A DNA stretch of 64,000 bases from the NCBI GenBank assembly GCA_030041275.1, contig JASHOE010000256.1, positions 1 through 64,000 on the forward strand, read 5' to 3'. The notes beneath the pieces were generated by a model that made no database searches, was not told the origin of the DNA, and saw only the letters and a list, made by a program, of their open reading frames with translations. Shown one piece after another: positions 39,671 to 48,798 of this stretch. The first letter of the stretch is position 1. Each line of letters opens with the position of its first letter. This DNA is from Streptosporangiaceae bacterium (GTDB lineage Bacteria > Actinomycetota > Actinomycetes > Streptosporangiales > Streptosporangiaceae). A program made the translations under genes and the position numbers.

Positions 39671-39821
39671 CGTCTCCGCCGCGGTCCGGCCGCTAGCTAT
39701 CCGGCCGGAGAGCTTCCCTTCAGGCCGAGAGTGTAAACGGACGAGTGTTGAGCGACACGATCGACGCCGTTGCCGCGCCGCGGGTGTCGCGCGGTCTCGC
39801 GAGCGCAGATCGAACGCCGCG

Positions 39822-41735
39822 CTACGCGGTTGGCCTGGTGCCGGCAAGCAGCGCGAGCATTGTCAGGTCGTCATGCAGAACGCCGTCACAGAAGTCCAGC
39901 ACTAGCTTGCGCATGTCGGAAACCACGTCCGCTGCTCGCCGGCCGGCGACCTGAGCAAGGCTGTCGGCCAGCTCGTCTTCAAGGTAGGTCGCCTGCGGGC
40001 TGCGGGCATCGGTCAGGCCGTCGGTGTAGAAGAACAAGATGTCGCCCGCGGACAGCTGCAGGTCGCGACTGGCCGGCTCAGGATCGGCGAAGATGCCCAG
40101 CGGCATGCCGCCGCCGGGCAGCAGCTGAGCGCGGCCGTCCGGCATGATCAGTACCGGGCCCGGGTGGCCAGCACTGGCGAGCACGATGTGCAGCGCGTCA
40201 TCGCGCCAGCTCAGATGCGCGGCAGTAGCCGTCACGAACCGGCCGCCGAACTCCTCGGCGAGCATGATCTCGTTCGCGCCGCGCAGCACGCCCACGGGAT
40301 CCGGGTTGGAGTGCGCGAGCACTCTGATGGCGTGGCGCGCGGCCGCCGTGGCCGCGGCCCCGTCTTCGCCCTTGCCGCATACGTCGCCGATCGCGATGCC
40401 CCAGCCGCCGGGTGTCGGGTAGACGTCGTAAAAGTCGCCACCCACCTCGCGGCCGCGGGTTGGTGCCAGGTGAGCTGACGCGATCTCGACTCCCGGCACG
40501 GACTTGAGGACTGGTGGCAGCAGGCTGGCGCGCAGCGCGTCGGCCGTCTCGGTCCGCAGGCGAAGGGTTCGCCGAGCGGTAATGGCCCGGCCGAGAAGCG
40601 CGCCCAACTCCTCGGCGAGCGCGGCGTCGGCGATGCCGAACTGCCCGTCAGCCGCTCGCCGGATGAGCGTCAGCACACCATGACTTGCTGAGCCGTCGGT
40701 CACCGGGACAGCGAGGACGCTGGCCGCATCGAGCAGCGTCAGCAACGGCAAGCCGTCGGTGGTGGGGCCCAGCGCAAGCTCGTCGGCAACGTGACTGAGC
40801 AAGAGTGCCTGGCCCGACTCGGCCACCTGCTGCGGAACGGAGCCCGGCGGGGGATCAGCCGCAGCGGCGACCTGCGCCAGGCCAGCCGATTCCTGGTCGT
40901 CTGGGCCGGCTACGTAGTGGCGCCTCAGCTCACCGCGGCGGCGCAGATCGATGATCGCCCAGGTGGCGATCGCACCCGACAACAGCCGGGCCGACCGTTG
41001 CAGCAACACTGACTCGCTGACCGTGGTGGCCTCGAGTAGCAGCCTCGCGGCCTCGGCCAGGAGGTCATGTCGGCGGACTTCCGCCGCCACGGCATCGTCA
41101 TCCCTGGACGCGTCGGCGCCAGCCGCACCCCTCGCCTTGCCAGGTCGGCTCGGGTTCTTAACGACTCCGACGAGCAGCCGGTCGACCTCCCCGCGGACTG
41201 CGAGCGGCTCGATCACGAGCTCGGATGGTACGACGGCGTCGCCCCCGAGTACCCCGCACAACACCCGGGCGCCGGCTCCGGTGCGCCATGCGGCGGCGAG
41301 CTTCGACCTCAGCGCTGCCCTTGCTGCCGGTTCCACCAGGCTAGGAAGCGCGCGGCCGGTTGCGTAGCCCGGCCCGGCACCGAGCAACTCGCCGGCCGCC
41401 GTGTTGGCCCGCAGTACCGTCCCGTCGCGGTCGACCACGTACAGCGGCATCGGGGCAGCGGTGAAGACCGCGTGCAACAGCCGGCGATCCGCGTGTGCTC
41501 GGCCCTCGCCGTCCCGTTCGCCGTTCTCACCCGAGTCGTCGGCGCGATCGAGCGCTTCGACCGCTGCGTCCAGCTCCGCTAGCGCGGCATCCAGCAGGAG
41601 CGCAGGCTCGGCACGAGGCAGCCGTGCGGCTTGCCGCAGCCCTTCGGCGCGGGATTTGAGGCCTGCAGCATCAGATTGGGCCGGGCCTGCGACCGCTGCC
41701 TTGGCCTCCGGCTTTTCCGTACGATCTGCATTCAT
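39822..41735 (-). CDS. PAS-GAF SpoIIE-type PP2C phosphatase
   Basis: VFTAAPMPLYVVDRDGTVLRANTAAGELLG (PAS); GGDFYDVYPTPGGWGIAIGDVCGKGEDGAAATAAARHAIRVLA (PP2C). Confidence 0.92.
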   Translation of the reverse strand: MNADRTEKPEAKAAVAGPAQSDAAGLKSRAEGLRQAARLPRAEPALLLDAALAELDAAVEALDRADDSGENGERDGEGRAHADRRLLHAVFTAAPMPLYVVDRDGTVLRANTAAGELLGAGPGYATGRALPSLVEPAARAALRSKLAAAWRTGAGARVLCGVLGGDAVVPSELVIEPLAVRGEVDRLLVGVVKNPSRPGKARGAAGADASRDDDAVAAEVRRHDLLAEAARLLLEATTVSESVLLQRSARLLSGAIATWAIIDLRRRGELRRHYVAGPDDQESAGLAQVAAAADPPPGSVPQQVAESGQALLLSHVADELALGPTTDGLPLLTLLDAASVLAVPVTDGSASHGVLTLIRRAADGQFGIADAALAEELGALLGRAITARRTLRLRTETADALRASLLPPVLKSVPGVEIASAHLAPTRGREVGGDFYDVYPTPGGWGIAIGDVCGKGEDGAAATAAARHAIRVLAHSNPDPVGVLRGANEIMLAEEFGGRFVTATAAHLSWRDDALHIVLASAGHPGPVLIMPDGRAQLLPGGGMPLGIFADPEPASRDLQLSAGDILFFYTDGLTDARSPQATYLEDELADSLAQVAGRRAADVVSDMRKLVLDFCDGVLHDDLTMLALLAGTRPTA

Positions 41736-41768
41736 CGTGCCGACAAGCGTAATGGCCTAGGCGAGTCG

Positions 41769-42602
41769 TCAGGTCCGGCCGGAGCGCCTGGCCACCGGCC
41801 GTTCGGCGAGCTTGGCAAGCCGCGCCAGGGCGTCGTCTGGTTCGGGGGGCGATCCTGGGCGGGGTGATGCCGACCCGGTTCTCGGCGACCGGGAAGCAGG
41901 CTTACGGTCATTGCCCGCGGGGCTGGCGTGCGCGTCGATGACCCGCTGCGCCACCTCCGTCGCTCGCAGGTTGGTCCGCTGCGAGACCTGCCGCATGCGT
42001 TCGAGGGCATCGTCGGCGCTGCACCCGAGTGCGTGCATGAGGATGCCTTTGGCCTGGTCGACGATCGCCCGCGAGCCGGCCGCGTGGCGCAGCTGATCAG
42101 CCAGCCGCCGCGAGTCCCCGTAGTCAGAGACGGCGCCGACGAGCGCGCCGCCGTAAGCGACGAGTAGCTCGGCCAACTGGATCTGGTCCGGGTCGATGGC
42201 GCGTGCCCGGAGTCCGAACAAGGAGAGCGTGACAACCGCCTGACCGGAGCCGGTGAGCACGGCACAGCTACGGATCCCGATCCGCAGCGCGCCTGCAGCG
42301 AACTCAGGCCAGCGGCCGTCGGTCAGCGTATCGGGGCAGCTCGCCGGGTTGCCACTGGCCAGCGCGTCGATCAGCGGCCCGCGGCCGCTTGCCAGCTGCA
42401 CGTCTACGAGGCGGGCCGACTCTGGATGGCTTGAGGCCCTGGCGGCGAGTTCGCCGCGCCGCCATACCTCCACGTTCGCAGCCACGCACCCGGCCACCTG
42501 GCTGGCTGCCAGCTCGGTGAGCTGGCTCAGCGACCTCTCTTCAGTCGCAGCCGTGAGGCTCAGCAGCGCGGCAGTCCGGTCGGCTAGGTCGGAACTCGGC
42601 AC
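41769..42602 (-). CDS. GAF and ANTAR domain-containing protein
   Basis: GSRAIVDQAKGILMHALGCSADDALERMRQVSQRTNLRATEVAQRVIDA (ANTAR). Confidence 0.9.
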   Translation of the reverse strand: MPSSDLADRTAALLSLTAATEERSLSQLTELAASQVAGCVAANVEVWRRGELAARASSHPESARLVDVQLASGRGPLIDALASGNPASCPDTLTDGRWPEFAAGALRIGIRSCAVLTGSGQAVVTLSLFGLRARAIDPDQIQLAELLVAYGGALVGAVSDYGDSRRLADQLRHAAGSRAIVDQAKGILMHALGCSADDALERMRQVSQRTNLRATEVAQRVIDAHASPAGNDRKPASRSPRTGSASPRPGSPPEPDDALARLAKLAERPVARRSGRT

Positions 42603-42608
42603 GCCGTG

Positions 42609-42974
42609 CTACCCGTCGGCTGGACCGGCCGCCTGCGCGAGCGCGGCCAGGCCATCGTCCACCGTGTCATAGAGGGTGAGCTTGTCGGCCAGCCCGGTGA
42701 TCCATAGCGTCTTGGTGTACCGGTACCTGGCGTTAGCCAGGGCGAGCGTGCCGCCGTTGGTCTCGGCTGTCTTCCAGTGCCCGACGATGACGGCCAGCGC
42801 GCTCGTGTCGAGGAAACTGACTTCGCCGAAGTCTAGAATTATCGTTCTATGGTCCGCCTCAGCCTGAGTCAGACACTCGTCAAGTTGCGGGCTGGTGACG
42901 ATATCCAGATCCCCCTTGATCCTGATGATCATGGCGGTACCGCGGCTCTCGGCCGAGAGCGAGGCTCCTTCCAC
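42609..42974 (-). CDS. STAS domain anti-sigma factor antagonist
   Basis: GTAMIIRIKGDLDIVTSPQLDECLTQAEADHRTIILDFGEVSFLDTSALAVIVGHWKTAETNGGTLALANA; GTG 42974 or 42986 likely start. Confidence 0.85.
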   Translation of the reverse strand: MEGASLSAESRGTAMIIRIKGDLDIVTSPQLDECLTQAEADHRTIILDFGEVSFLDTSALAVIVGHWKTAETNGGTLALANARYRYTKTLWITGLADKLTLYDTVDDGLAALAQAAGPADG

Positions 42975-43206
42975 GCTCCACCACACTCCGCCCTGGTCGT
43001 GATAACTCTCGCAAGCACAACCGTATACCGGCGGTTGGGGGTTGGCAGATCCTCGCTTGGCCGGGTGGGCGTTGCATACTCGCAAGTCGGGCGGGCAGAT
43101 AGCGAGCGGACAGGCGCGATCACAGCGGTACGGTCGGCAGAGACGAGAGGGCCCGCGCCGCCCCCACCGGGCATGGGCGCGGGCCAATGATGCTTGGGAG
43201 TCGGCG

Positions 43207-44199
43207 GTGAGAGACCAGGCTGGCGGTGCCATCCGCCATGTGGCCTGGTTCTATCGGACACCAGCCGAGTATCTCGCCGGAATCCACGACTTCGTCCTGG
43301 CAGGAGCGACCGCAGGCGAACCTGTGCTCATCGCCGTTCCTTCTCGCGGGCTGCCGATGGGCTGGAATCTGCCTGGCGGCTGGACCGCCGCGCACAGCCT
43401 GGACGCGTCGGACGTCGGCCGGAACCCGGCGCGGCTGATGCCGGCAGTGCGAGCGTTTTCCGAAGAGCACCCTGGCCAGCGCATTCGAGTGGTGTCCGAG
43501 CTTGCGTGGGCGGACCGTTCCGGGCCTGGACTAGACGAAGTAGCCAGATACGAGATGATGATTAACCTGGCCTTCGCCGCGACTCCTCTGACCATGCTGT
43601 GTCCCTATGACGCAGCAGCGTTGCCAAGTTCTGCGCTGTTGGCAGCCAGCGCAGATCACCCGTGGCTGCGGCAGGGTGACGGTGAGTACCGCAGTGATAC
43701 GTACCAGGGCGCATCGGATGGAGGCGGCCCTCAGGCTCAGGTGCCCGTGCCGCCCGGTGCCAGTGCCATGTCGTACCGAAACGATCTGCGCCCGGTACGG
43801 GCATTCGTGGCAGCCGAGGCTGACCGTGCTGGCCTGTCTCGGTCGCGCCGTACCGATCTGGTCATTGCCGCCAGCGAGGTGGCCGCGAACACGCTCAAGC
43901 ACACCGGCGGCGCGGGGCTGGTCCGCGTCTGGATCACCAACGACGAGATCCTGTGCCAGTTTGATGACTCTGGTCACATCCAGGATCCCCTGGTGGGTTA
44001 CGGCCGCCCGGCCGGCGATGAGCCGGGTGGGCAGGGACTGTGGCTTGTCAACCAGGTCTGCGACCTAGCCGAGATACGTACGGGCGTGAACGGGACGACC
44101 ATCCGGCTGCACATGCTCCGGGACGTGCCGCGGGCTGGGCTGGCCGGCGGAGAGCAATTCCCCGAGCCCCGCTTCGGCGCGGCCGGACGGTGCCGCTGA
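43207..44199 (+). CDS. MEDS domain plus HATPase_c_2 protein (RsbA-family anti-sigma regulator)
   Basis: RHVAWFYRTPAEYLAGIHDFVLAGATAGEPVLIAVPS (MEDS) ... RTDLVIAASEVAANTLKHTGGAGLVRVWITNDEILCQFDDSGHIQDPL ... GQGLWLVNQVCDLAEIRTG (HATPase N and G boxes). Confidence 0.88.
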   Translation: MRDQAGGAIRHVAWFYRTPAEYLAGIHDFVLAGATAGEPVLIAVPSRGLPMGWNLPGGWTAAHSLDASDVGRNPARLMPAVRAFSEEHPGQRIRVVSELAWADRSGPGLDEVARYEMMINLAFAATPLTMLCPYDAAALPSSALLAASADHPWLRQGDGEYRSDTYQGASDGGGPQAQVPVPPGASAMSYRNDLRPVRAFVAAEADRAGLSRSRRTDLVIAASEVAANTLKHTGGAGLVRVWITNDEILCQFDDSGHIQDPLVGYGRPAGDEPGGQGLWLVNQVCDLAEIRTGVNGTTIRLHMLRDVPRAGLAGGEQFPEPRFGAAGRCR

Positions 44200-44226
44200 T
44201 CCTGCGGCCGTCAGCCAGAACTACGA

Positions 44227-44266
44227 GACCCGCTCACCCGGCCGGCAGCGGCCGGGTGAGCGGGTC
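44227..44266. terminator. perfect 18-bp hairpin between convergent genes
   Basis: gacccgctcacccggccg-gcag-cggccgggtgagcgggtc. Confidence 0.75.
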
Positions 44267-44324
44267 AGTCAGCACGAAGCCCAGTGGCTAGCGGGCCAGG
44301 GGCAGTTCGGCGACCGCACGGGGG

Positions 44325-44978
44325 TCAGATCGGCTGACCAAGCTGGTCGCCGAGGCTGGCCAGGTTCTCCCAGAACGCACGGCAGCTTCGCAGCGTCGCA
44401 CGAAGCCGCTCGGTATCACCCGGGTCGGCTTCGGGGGCGAGGGCAGCCTGGCGCTCTCGCAACCCGTCGACGAAAGTCGTCAGCGCGCCGTCCACAGCCT
44501 GCAGGGCCAGCTGAACAGAGCCGCCCGGGTCATCCACGAACGTTGCCTGGATATCAAGCCATTGCTGGGTTGCACCCGCATGATCGGGCCGGGCGGCCAG
44601 GTCAGCGTGCTTCCCCGAGACGCTCTGCAGGTCGGCCAGGCTGCCTGCTGCCGCGACGCCCGCGGGCTCGCTGAACTCGCCCGCGGGCTCGCCGAGGTCG
44701 CCTGTGGGCTCGCCGAGCTCGCCCGTCGGCTTTGTGAGGTCGTCGGCAGGCTCGGAGAGGTCGTCGGTCGGCTCTGCGAGCTCGGCGTCGACGATCTCCT
44801 CGCGGTCGTCATCATCGATGTCGTCTTCGGGATCGAGGATGACGGCGTCGTCCGGGTCGGGTCCGTGCGCCGAATGCGTGGAGTTTTCGTCCGCTGGCGA
44901 ATACCTGGCCTGGTCATTCTCTGCGGTGACTTCCGGCTGGCTGTCCCGGTCTGCCGACAGGTCGGATGGGTATGTCAC
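44325..44978 (-). CDS. acidic hypothetical protein with heptad repeats and a C-terminal domain shared with 44982..45686
   Basis: AEPTDDLSEPADDLTKPTGELGEPTGDLGEPAGEFSEPAG; WLDIQATFVDDPGGSVQLALQAVDGAL ... TERLRATLRSCRAFWENL. Confidence 0.75.
   Translation of the reverse strand: MTYPSDLSADRDSQPEVTAENDQARYSPADENSTHSAHGPDPDDAVILDPEDDIDDDDREEIVDAELAEPTDDLSEPADDLTKPTGELGEPTGDLGEPAGEFSEPAGVAAAGSLADLQSVSGKHADLAARPDHAGATQQWLDIQATFVDDPGGSVQLALQAVDGALTTFVDGLRERQAALAPEADPGDTERLRATLRSCRAFWENLASLGDQLGQPI
44655..44785 (-). repeat. 21-nt tandem repeat (about 6 copies) encoding xEPxxxL heptads
   Basis: AEPTDDL/SEPADDL/TKPTGEL/GEPTGDL/GEPAGEF/SEPAGVA in phase. Confidence 0.7.
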
Positions 44979-44981
44979 GGA

Positions 44982-45686
44982 CTACCTCCAGGTGCTTTCC
45001 TGCTCGTCTTCGATCGCTGGTTCGGCTGCTTCGTCTTGCAGAGTTTCCCGCGCAGGGATGGGCGCAGGCCGCGTCGTCCGTTGTGCCGGTGCACGGCTGG
45101 TCCAAGCGCCGCCCGCAGGCACTGCGCCGTTCTCCAAGGCACCGTCTGGCCCGGCCGCGGGCTCGCCGAGTAGGTCGGCGAAGAGCGCGCGGTAGTGGAT
45201 GAGGGCCTGGCGGAGCTGCTCGGTGCGGCCGTCAGCGGCGGTGGCTGACCCGGTGACTTGCTGGGTAATCTCACGCGCCGAGCGGAAGTGACCCACGGTC
45301 TGCGCGTGGTCCACCGACAGGTCCGCGAATGCCTGCTCGTCGTCTGCCGCGGGGTAACCGCGATCGGCCATGACGCGAGTGACGAGTTCGTACGCGGCGG
45401 CGACGGCGGCCTCCGGCGAGTCAACGAACTGCTCCTGAATCGCGTCCCAGTCGGCGGCGTACCGCTGCCTGGCTTCGCTAGTCAGCGGCCTGATGTGCAG
45501 CTTACGGACCCGGCGCTGCCGCTCGGCCAGCTCGGCTTCGGCGCGAAGCGTGCTGGATTGCGCGGCGACCGTGCGGTCATATTCGGGGCCGAATCGCTGC
45601 CTGAGCCGTTGCCGCCAGGTCAGGAAAGCAACAGCGGCCAGCGCCGCGATGATGAGAATGACGACGATGACGATCACCGCTGTCAT
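44982..45686 (-). CDS. single-TM hypothetical protein, cytosolic domain paralogous to 44325..44978
   Basis: MTAVIVIVVILIIAALAAVAFLTWRQRLRQRFGPEYDR ... DWDAIQEQFVDSPEAAVAAAYELVTRVMADRGYP ... TEQLRQALIHYRALFADLL. Confidence 0.75.
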   Translation of the reverse strand: MTAVIVIVVILIIAALAAVAFLTWRQRLRQRFGPEYDRTVAAQSSTLRAEAELAERQRRVRKLHIRPLTSEARQRYAADWDAIQEQFVDSPEAAVAAAYELVTRVMADRGYPAADDEQAFADLSVDHAQTVGHFRSAREITQQVTGSATAADGRTEQLRQALIHYRALFADLLGEPAAGPDGALENGAVPAGGAWTSRAPAQRTTRPAPIPARETLQDEAAEPAIEDEQESTWR

Positions 45687-45736
45687 GGGAACCTCCTGAC
45701 GTAGAGTGCCCCCCTGGCTCCCCATGCCGCGGCCAT

Positions 45737-46345
45737 TCAAACGGGCAACAGGTCAAATGCGCCGTCAGGGCGGGTAAGGCGGTAACTCGGCTGGGCAAGC
45801 AACTGCGCGCGGAGGCTGGCGCGGCCGCGATGCAACCGCGACATCACGGTCCCAATCGGTGTGCCCATGATCGCCGCGGTCTCGCGGTAGCTGAAGCCCT
45901 CGACGTCCACGAGGTACACGGCGAGCCGGAATTCTTCCGGGAGCGAGTGGAGCGCAGAGATGATTTCGTCGCCCGGCATGCGTGCGAGAGCCTGCTCTTC
46001 GGCTGACCGTGCTGACGCGGGGTGCTGCGCCGGCGGCTGAGCCGCTTGCAGGGTTTCGCAGTCCCCGACCACTATCAGCGGCTCGCGCTGGTGCTTGCGG
46101 TAGCCGGAGATGAAGGCGTTGGTGAGGATCGTGTGCAGCCAGGCGCGCAGGTTGGTGCCGGGCTTGAAGTGGTGGTATCCGGCGCATGCCCGGGCCATGG
46201 CCTCCTGCACGAGGTCTTCCGCGTCCTGAACGTGGTGCGTCAGGCGACGCGCGCTGCGCTCCAGCGACGGCTGGCAAGGCAGCACGTCCCGCTCAAACCG
46301 CTCCGCGAGTTCGGGGCTCATCGTGCGCCGCGGCATCGTCGCCAT
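45737..46345 (-). CDS. ECF RNA polymerase sigma factor, SigR-like
   Basis: [73 protein letters not shown] ... [48 protein letters not shown]. Confidence 0.92.
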   Translation of the reverse strand: MATMPRRTMSPELAERFERDVLPCQPSLERSARRLTHHVQDAEDLVQEAMARACAGYHHFKPGTNLRAWLHTILTNAFISGYRKHQREPLIVVGDCETLQAAQPPAQHPASARSAEEQALARMPGDEIISALHSLPEEFRLAVYLVDVEGFSYRETAAIMGTPIGTVMSRLHRGRASLRAQLLAQPSYRLTRPDGAFDLLPV

Positions 46346-46444
46346 GTGCGTCTCCCTCCCGGTGACCTGCCCCTACTACCTGCCACTGAGCCGGGTAACC
46401 GCAGCGCTGAGATCACGTCTGGCGCCGGATCCTCGGACCTTCTG

Positions 46445-46675
46445 ACGTCGCTCACGGCCGGGAATCGCGACCTACTGATCGGCAAGGCAGCAGAGCCCGG
46501 AGAACTTGAGCTCATCCGTTCGCAGATCGAGGCTGCGGGCGGTGTTGCGAAGCTGGTCGCGCTGCAGACCATGCACGCTGGCCCGGATCATCTCATTGTC
46601 GCGGCGCAGGTGGCCGTCGACGATGGCATCAGCGCCGACCAGGCCGAGGACGTTGCGGACACCTGCAACGGCTGA
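46445..46675 (+). pseudogene. C-terminal cytosolic-domain remnant of a cation diffusion facilitator transporter
   Basis: LTAGNRDLLIGKAAEPGELELIRSQIEAAGGVAKLVALQTMHAGPDHLIVAAQVAVDDGISADQAEDVAD resembles CDF C-terminal domain; no transmembrane portion upstream (sigma gene instead). Confidence 0.65.
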
Positions 46676-46705
46676 AGTCCTGACGACGCGTCCCGTGCGC
46701 TCGCC

Positions 46706-47839
46706 CTACTCCGCTGGAGGTCCGGCGACCGGACCGACAGCACCGGCGCCTTCGGTGGTTCGCGCGCGATCCTGGTGGCCCGCCGCGGTGGCCTGCTGCG
46801 CGCCGGCCGTGGATTGGCCGGCGGGCGAAGCGTCGGTCGGCGGCGGCCCGACGGCCATCCCGCCAGCTGCGGGGGGCGGCTCAGCAGGGGCTCCGTCGCT
46901 CGCGTCGAGAGCGGCAGGCCCGTCCGGATAGTCGGGCGGCGGGTGCTGTATCCGTTCAAGGGCTGCGTGCGGCAGCTCGCGTAGCCGCAAGTCACTGAAG
47001 ACGGGCGCCCTCGCCACCAGGATGACCCCGGTGACCATGATCACGACGCCGACGATTTGCACGGCCACGAGCCACGGCGAGATGTGCACCCGGTCGCCGA
47101 ACACGACCACTCCGAGCACGATGCCTGCGGTGGGTTCCGCCGCCGTGACTGCAGGCAATGAGGCGTGCAGCGGCGCCGCGTTGAACGCGTTCTGCATCAG
47201 CCACAGCGCGATGATGCTGGCTACCACTGTGGCGTAGGCAGGCCAGTGCATCAGGACGTGGAGCGGGTGGCGGCCATCGATGATCTGTACAGTGCGTCTG
47301 GTGAAAGCATCGGCGATGCCGAGCATCAGGCCCGCCGCGGTGCCGGTCAGCGTCGCCCGTATCCCGCCGCACCTCCGGCGGCCTAGCTGCACAAGGAAGG
47401 CCGCGACTAGGGCTATCGCCGCGGCCGCCGGCCAGTGGCTGGATGAGCCGAACGACTCCGACGGCGCCTTGACCGTCCTGGTCAGGGACAGGGCGGCCAC
47501 CCCAGCGGTCAGCAGCACAGCGCCGACGACCTCGGTCCGGCGGAGGGTTTGGCCGGATAGCGGGACCGCGAGCAGGAGCGCGAAGATCAGGTTGGTAGTA
47601 AGCAGCGGCTCGGTGACCGACAGCGTGAGGTGGCCGAGCGTCCAGGCCTGCACCAGGTAGCCCGCGACCATCACCGCGATGCCCGCCAGCCAGCGTCTGT
47701 TACGCACCAGCCGGGCGATGAGGCCCGGGTGCAGGAACGCGGTGTCCTGCACCTGTTCGGCTGCGTGCTGCTGGAGCACAAAGCCAGAGCCGGTGAGCAT
47801 GGCCGCGACCAGGGTTATCCCGACATAGAGCCCGTTCAT
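46706..47839 (-). CDS. DMT/EamA-type membrane transporter
   Basis: Multiple TM segments; LTVTEPLLTTNLIFALLLAVPLSGQTLRRTEVVGAVLLTAGVAAL; AVTAAEPTAGIVLGVVVFGD. Confidence 0.82.
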   Translation of the reverse strand: MNGLYVGITLVAAMLTGSGFVLQQHAAEQVQDTAFLHPGLIARLVRNRRWLAGIAVMVAGYLVQAWTLGHLTLSVTEPLLTTNLIFALLLAVPLSGQTLRRTEVVGAVLLTAGVAALSLTRTVKAPSESFGSSSHWPAAAAIALVAAFLVQLGRRRCGGIRATLTGTAAGLMLGIADAFTRRTVQIIDGRHPLHVLMHWPAYATVVASIIALWLMQNAFNAAPLHASLPAVTAAEPTAGIVLGVVVFGDRVHISPWLVAVQIVGVVIMVTGVILVARAPVFSDLRLRELPHAALERIQHPPPDYPDGPAALDASDGAPAEPPPAAGGMAVGPPPTDASPAGQSTAGAQQATAAGHQDRARTTEGAGAVGPVAGPPAE

Positions 47840-48381
47840 GGCGCCAGCCCAGCCTGGTCCGGGTGCACGAAGGCGCCGCTGATCACAGCGACGCCTGCGT
47901 CGGGATTGGCGCGGCCGAGGACAGTGGCGAGTCAGTACCCGTCAGCCACAACTCAGCACGCACATACACCCCAACGAGCACGGCCGGTTCCAAGTTCTGC
48001 CCAGGCCGGGTCTAGCAGACGATCCGGCCCGGCCATCACAGTATCGAGTGGCCGGCCCTCGGGTGGCCTAGCGGCCCGGCGCGGCGGCGTCTGCCTGCTG
48101 CCCAGCCACTGGCTGGCGAAACTGATGGTGGGTGTCGGCCGCGGATTTGGCACGCGAGCGGCCCATCGGCGTCGGCACCAGGACCGCCGCCCGCGCGGTT
48201 CGATAGCCGTCGTCGTCCTTGCGGTAGCCCGCGATAGCTCAGCTCTGTTTGAACGTCGCGTGCGCGGTTAGCAACTGTCCTGGCAGGACCCCGACGCCGT
48301 CCGGCCGAGGCTTTGCCGCAGCTATCGGCCCGATCGCCCAACCATCAGGAATGCGCTGCGCAGGTCGGCCAGTAGGAGTGG

Positions 48382-48798
48382 ATGATGCGTGACTCGCCAC
48401 GTCAGGTGCTGGCGGAAATGGAGCGAGAGATCGCCCGCAGCGACCCGGAGCTGGCGGCCTTGTCCGCCATGTTCCTTGCAGGCAGCCGCACCGGCGGCCA
48501 GACAGTATCGGCGTGGCGTGACAAGCGATTTGTCCTCGCGCTCGTCGTCGTGGTTGTCGTGGTCGTCGCTGCAGCCCTCGCCGCGATATTCGCGGCGCCA
48601 GTCGGCACTCCCCGATTTCCGGGAAACGCAAGCTCGGCGGGCTGCGCCAGATCTCCGGCATACCGTGTCTTGCCCCGCGATTGCGACACATCAGTCAGCA
48701 GTGCCTCAGTCACCATCACACTCCGTTTGGCTCGTCGAGCCCCGCTAGCTATCCGGGCCGATGCCGACGCGGCGCAGCTGGGCGCTCACGAGGTCTAG
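48382..48798 (+). CDS. DUF3040-like small membrane protein (C-terminal part uncertain)
   Basis: RQVLAEMEREIARSDPELAALSAMF followed by hydrophobic ALVVVVVVVVAAALAAIF. Confidence 0.45.
   Translation: MMRDSPRQVLAEMEREIARSDPELAALSAMFLAGSRTGGQTVSAWRDKRFVLALVVVVVVVVAAALAAIFAAPVGTPRFPGNASSAGCARSPAYRVLPRDCDTSVSSASVTITLRLARRAPLAIRADADAAQLGAHEV

Noticed and set aside
44655-44785. Periodic repeat as a CRISPR-like array
   Set aside because: 21-nt period is in phase with codons of an acidic protein and has no spacers
46022-46675. 217-aa + strand ORF as one protein
   Set aside because: N-terminal part is antisense to the ECF sigma gene; only the last ~77 residues resemble a real (CDF) domain
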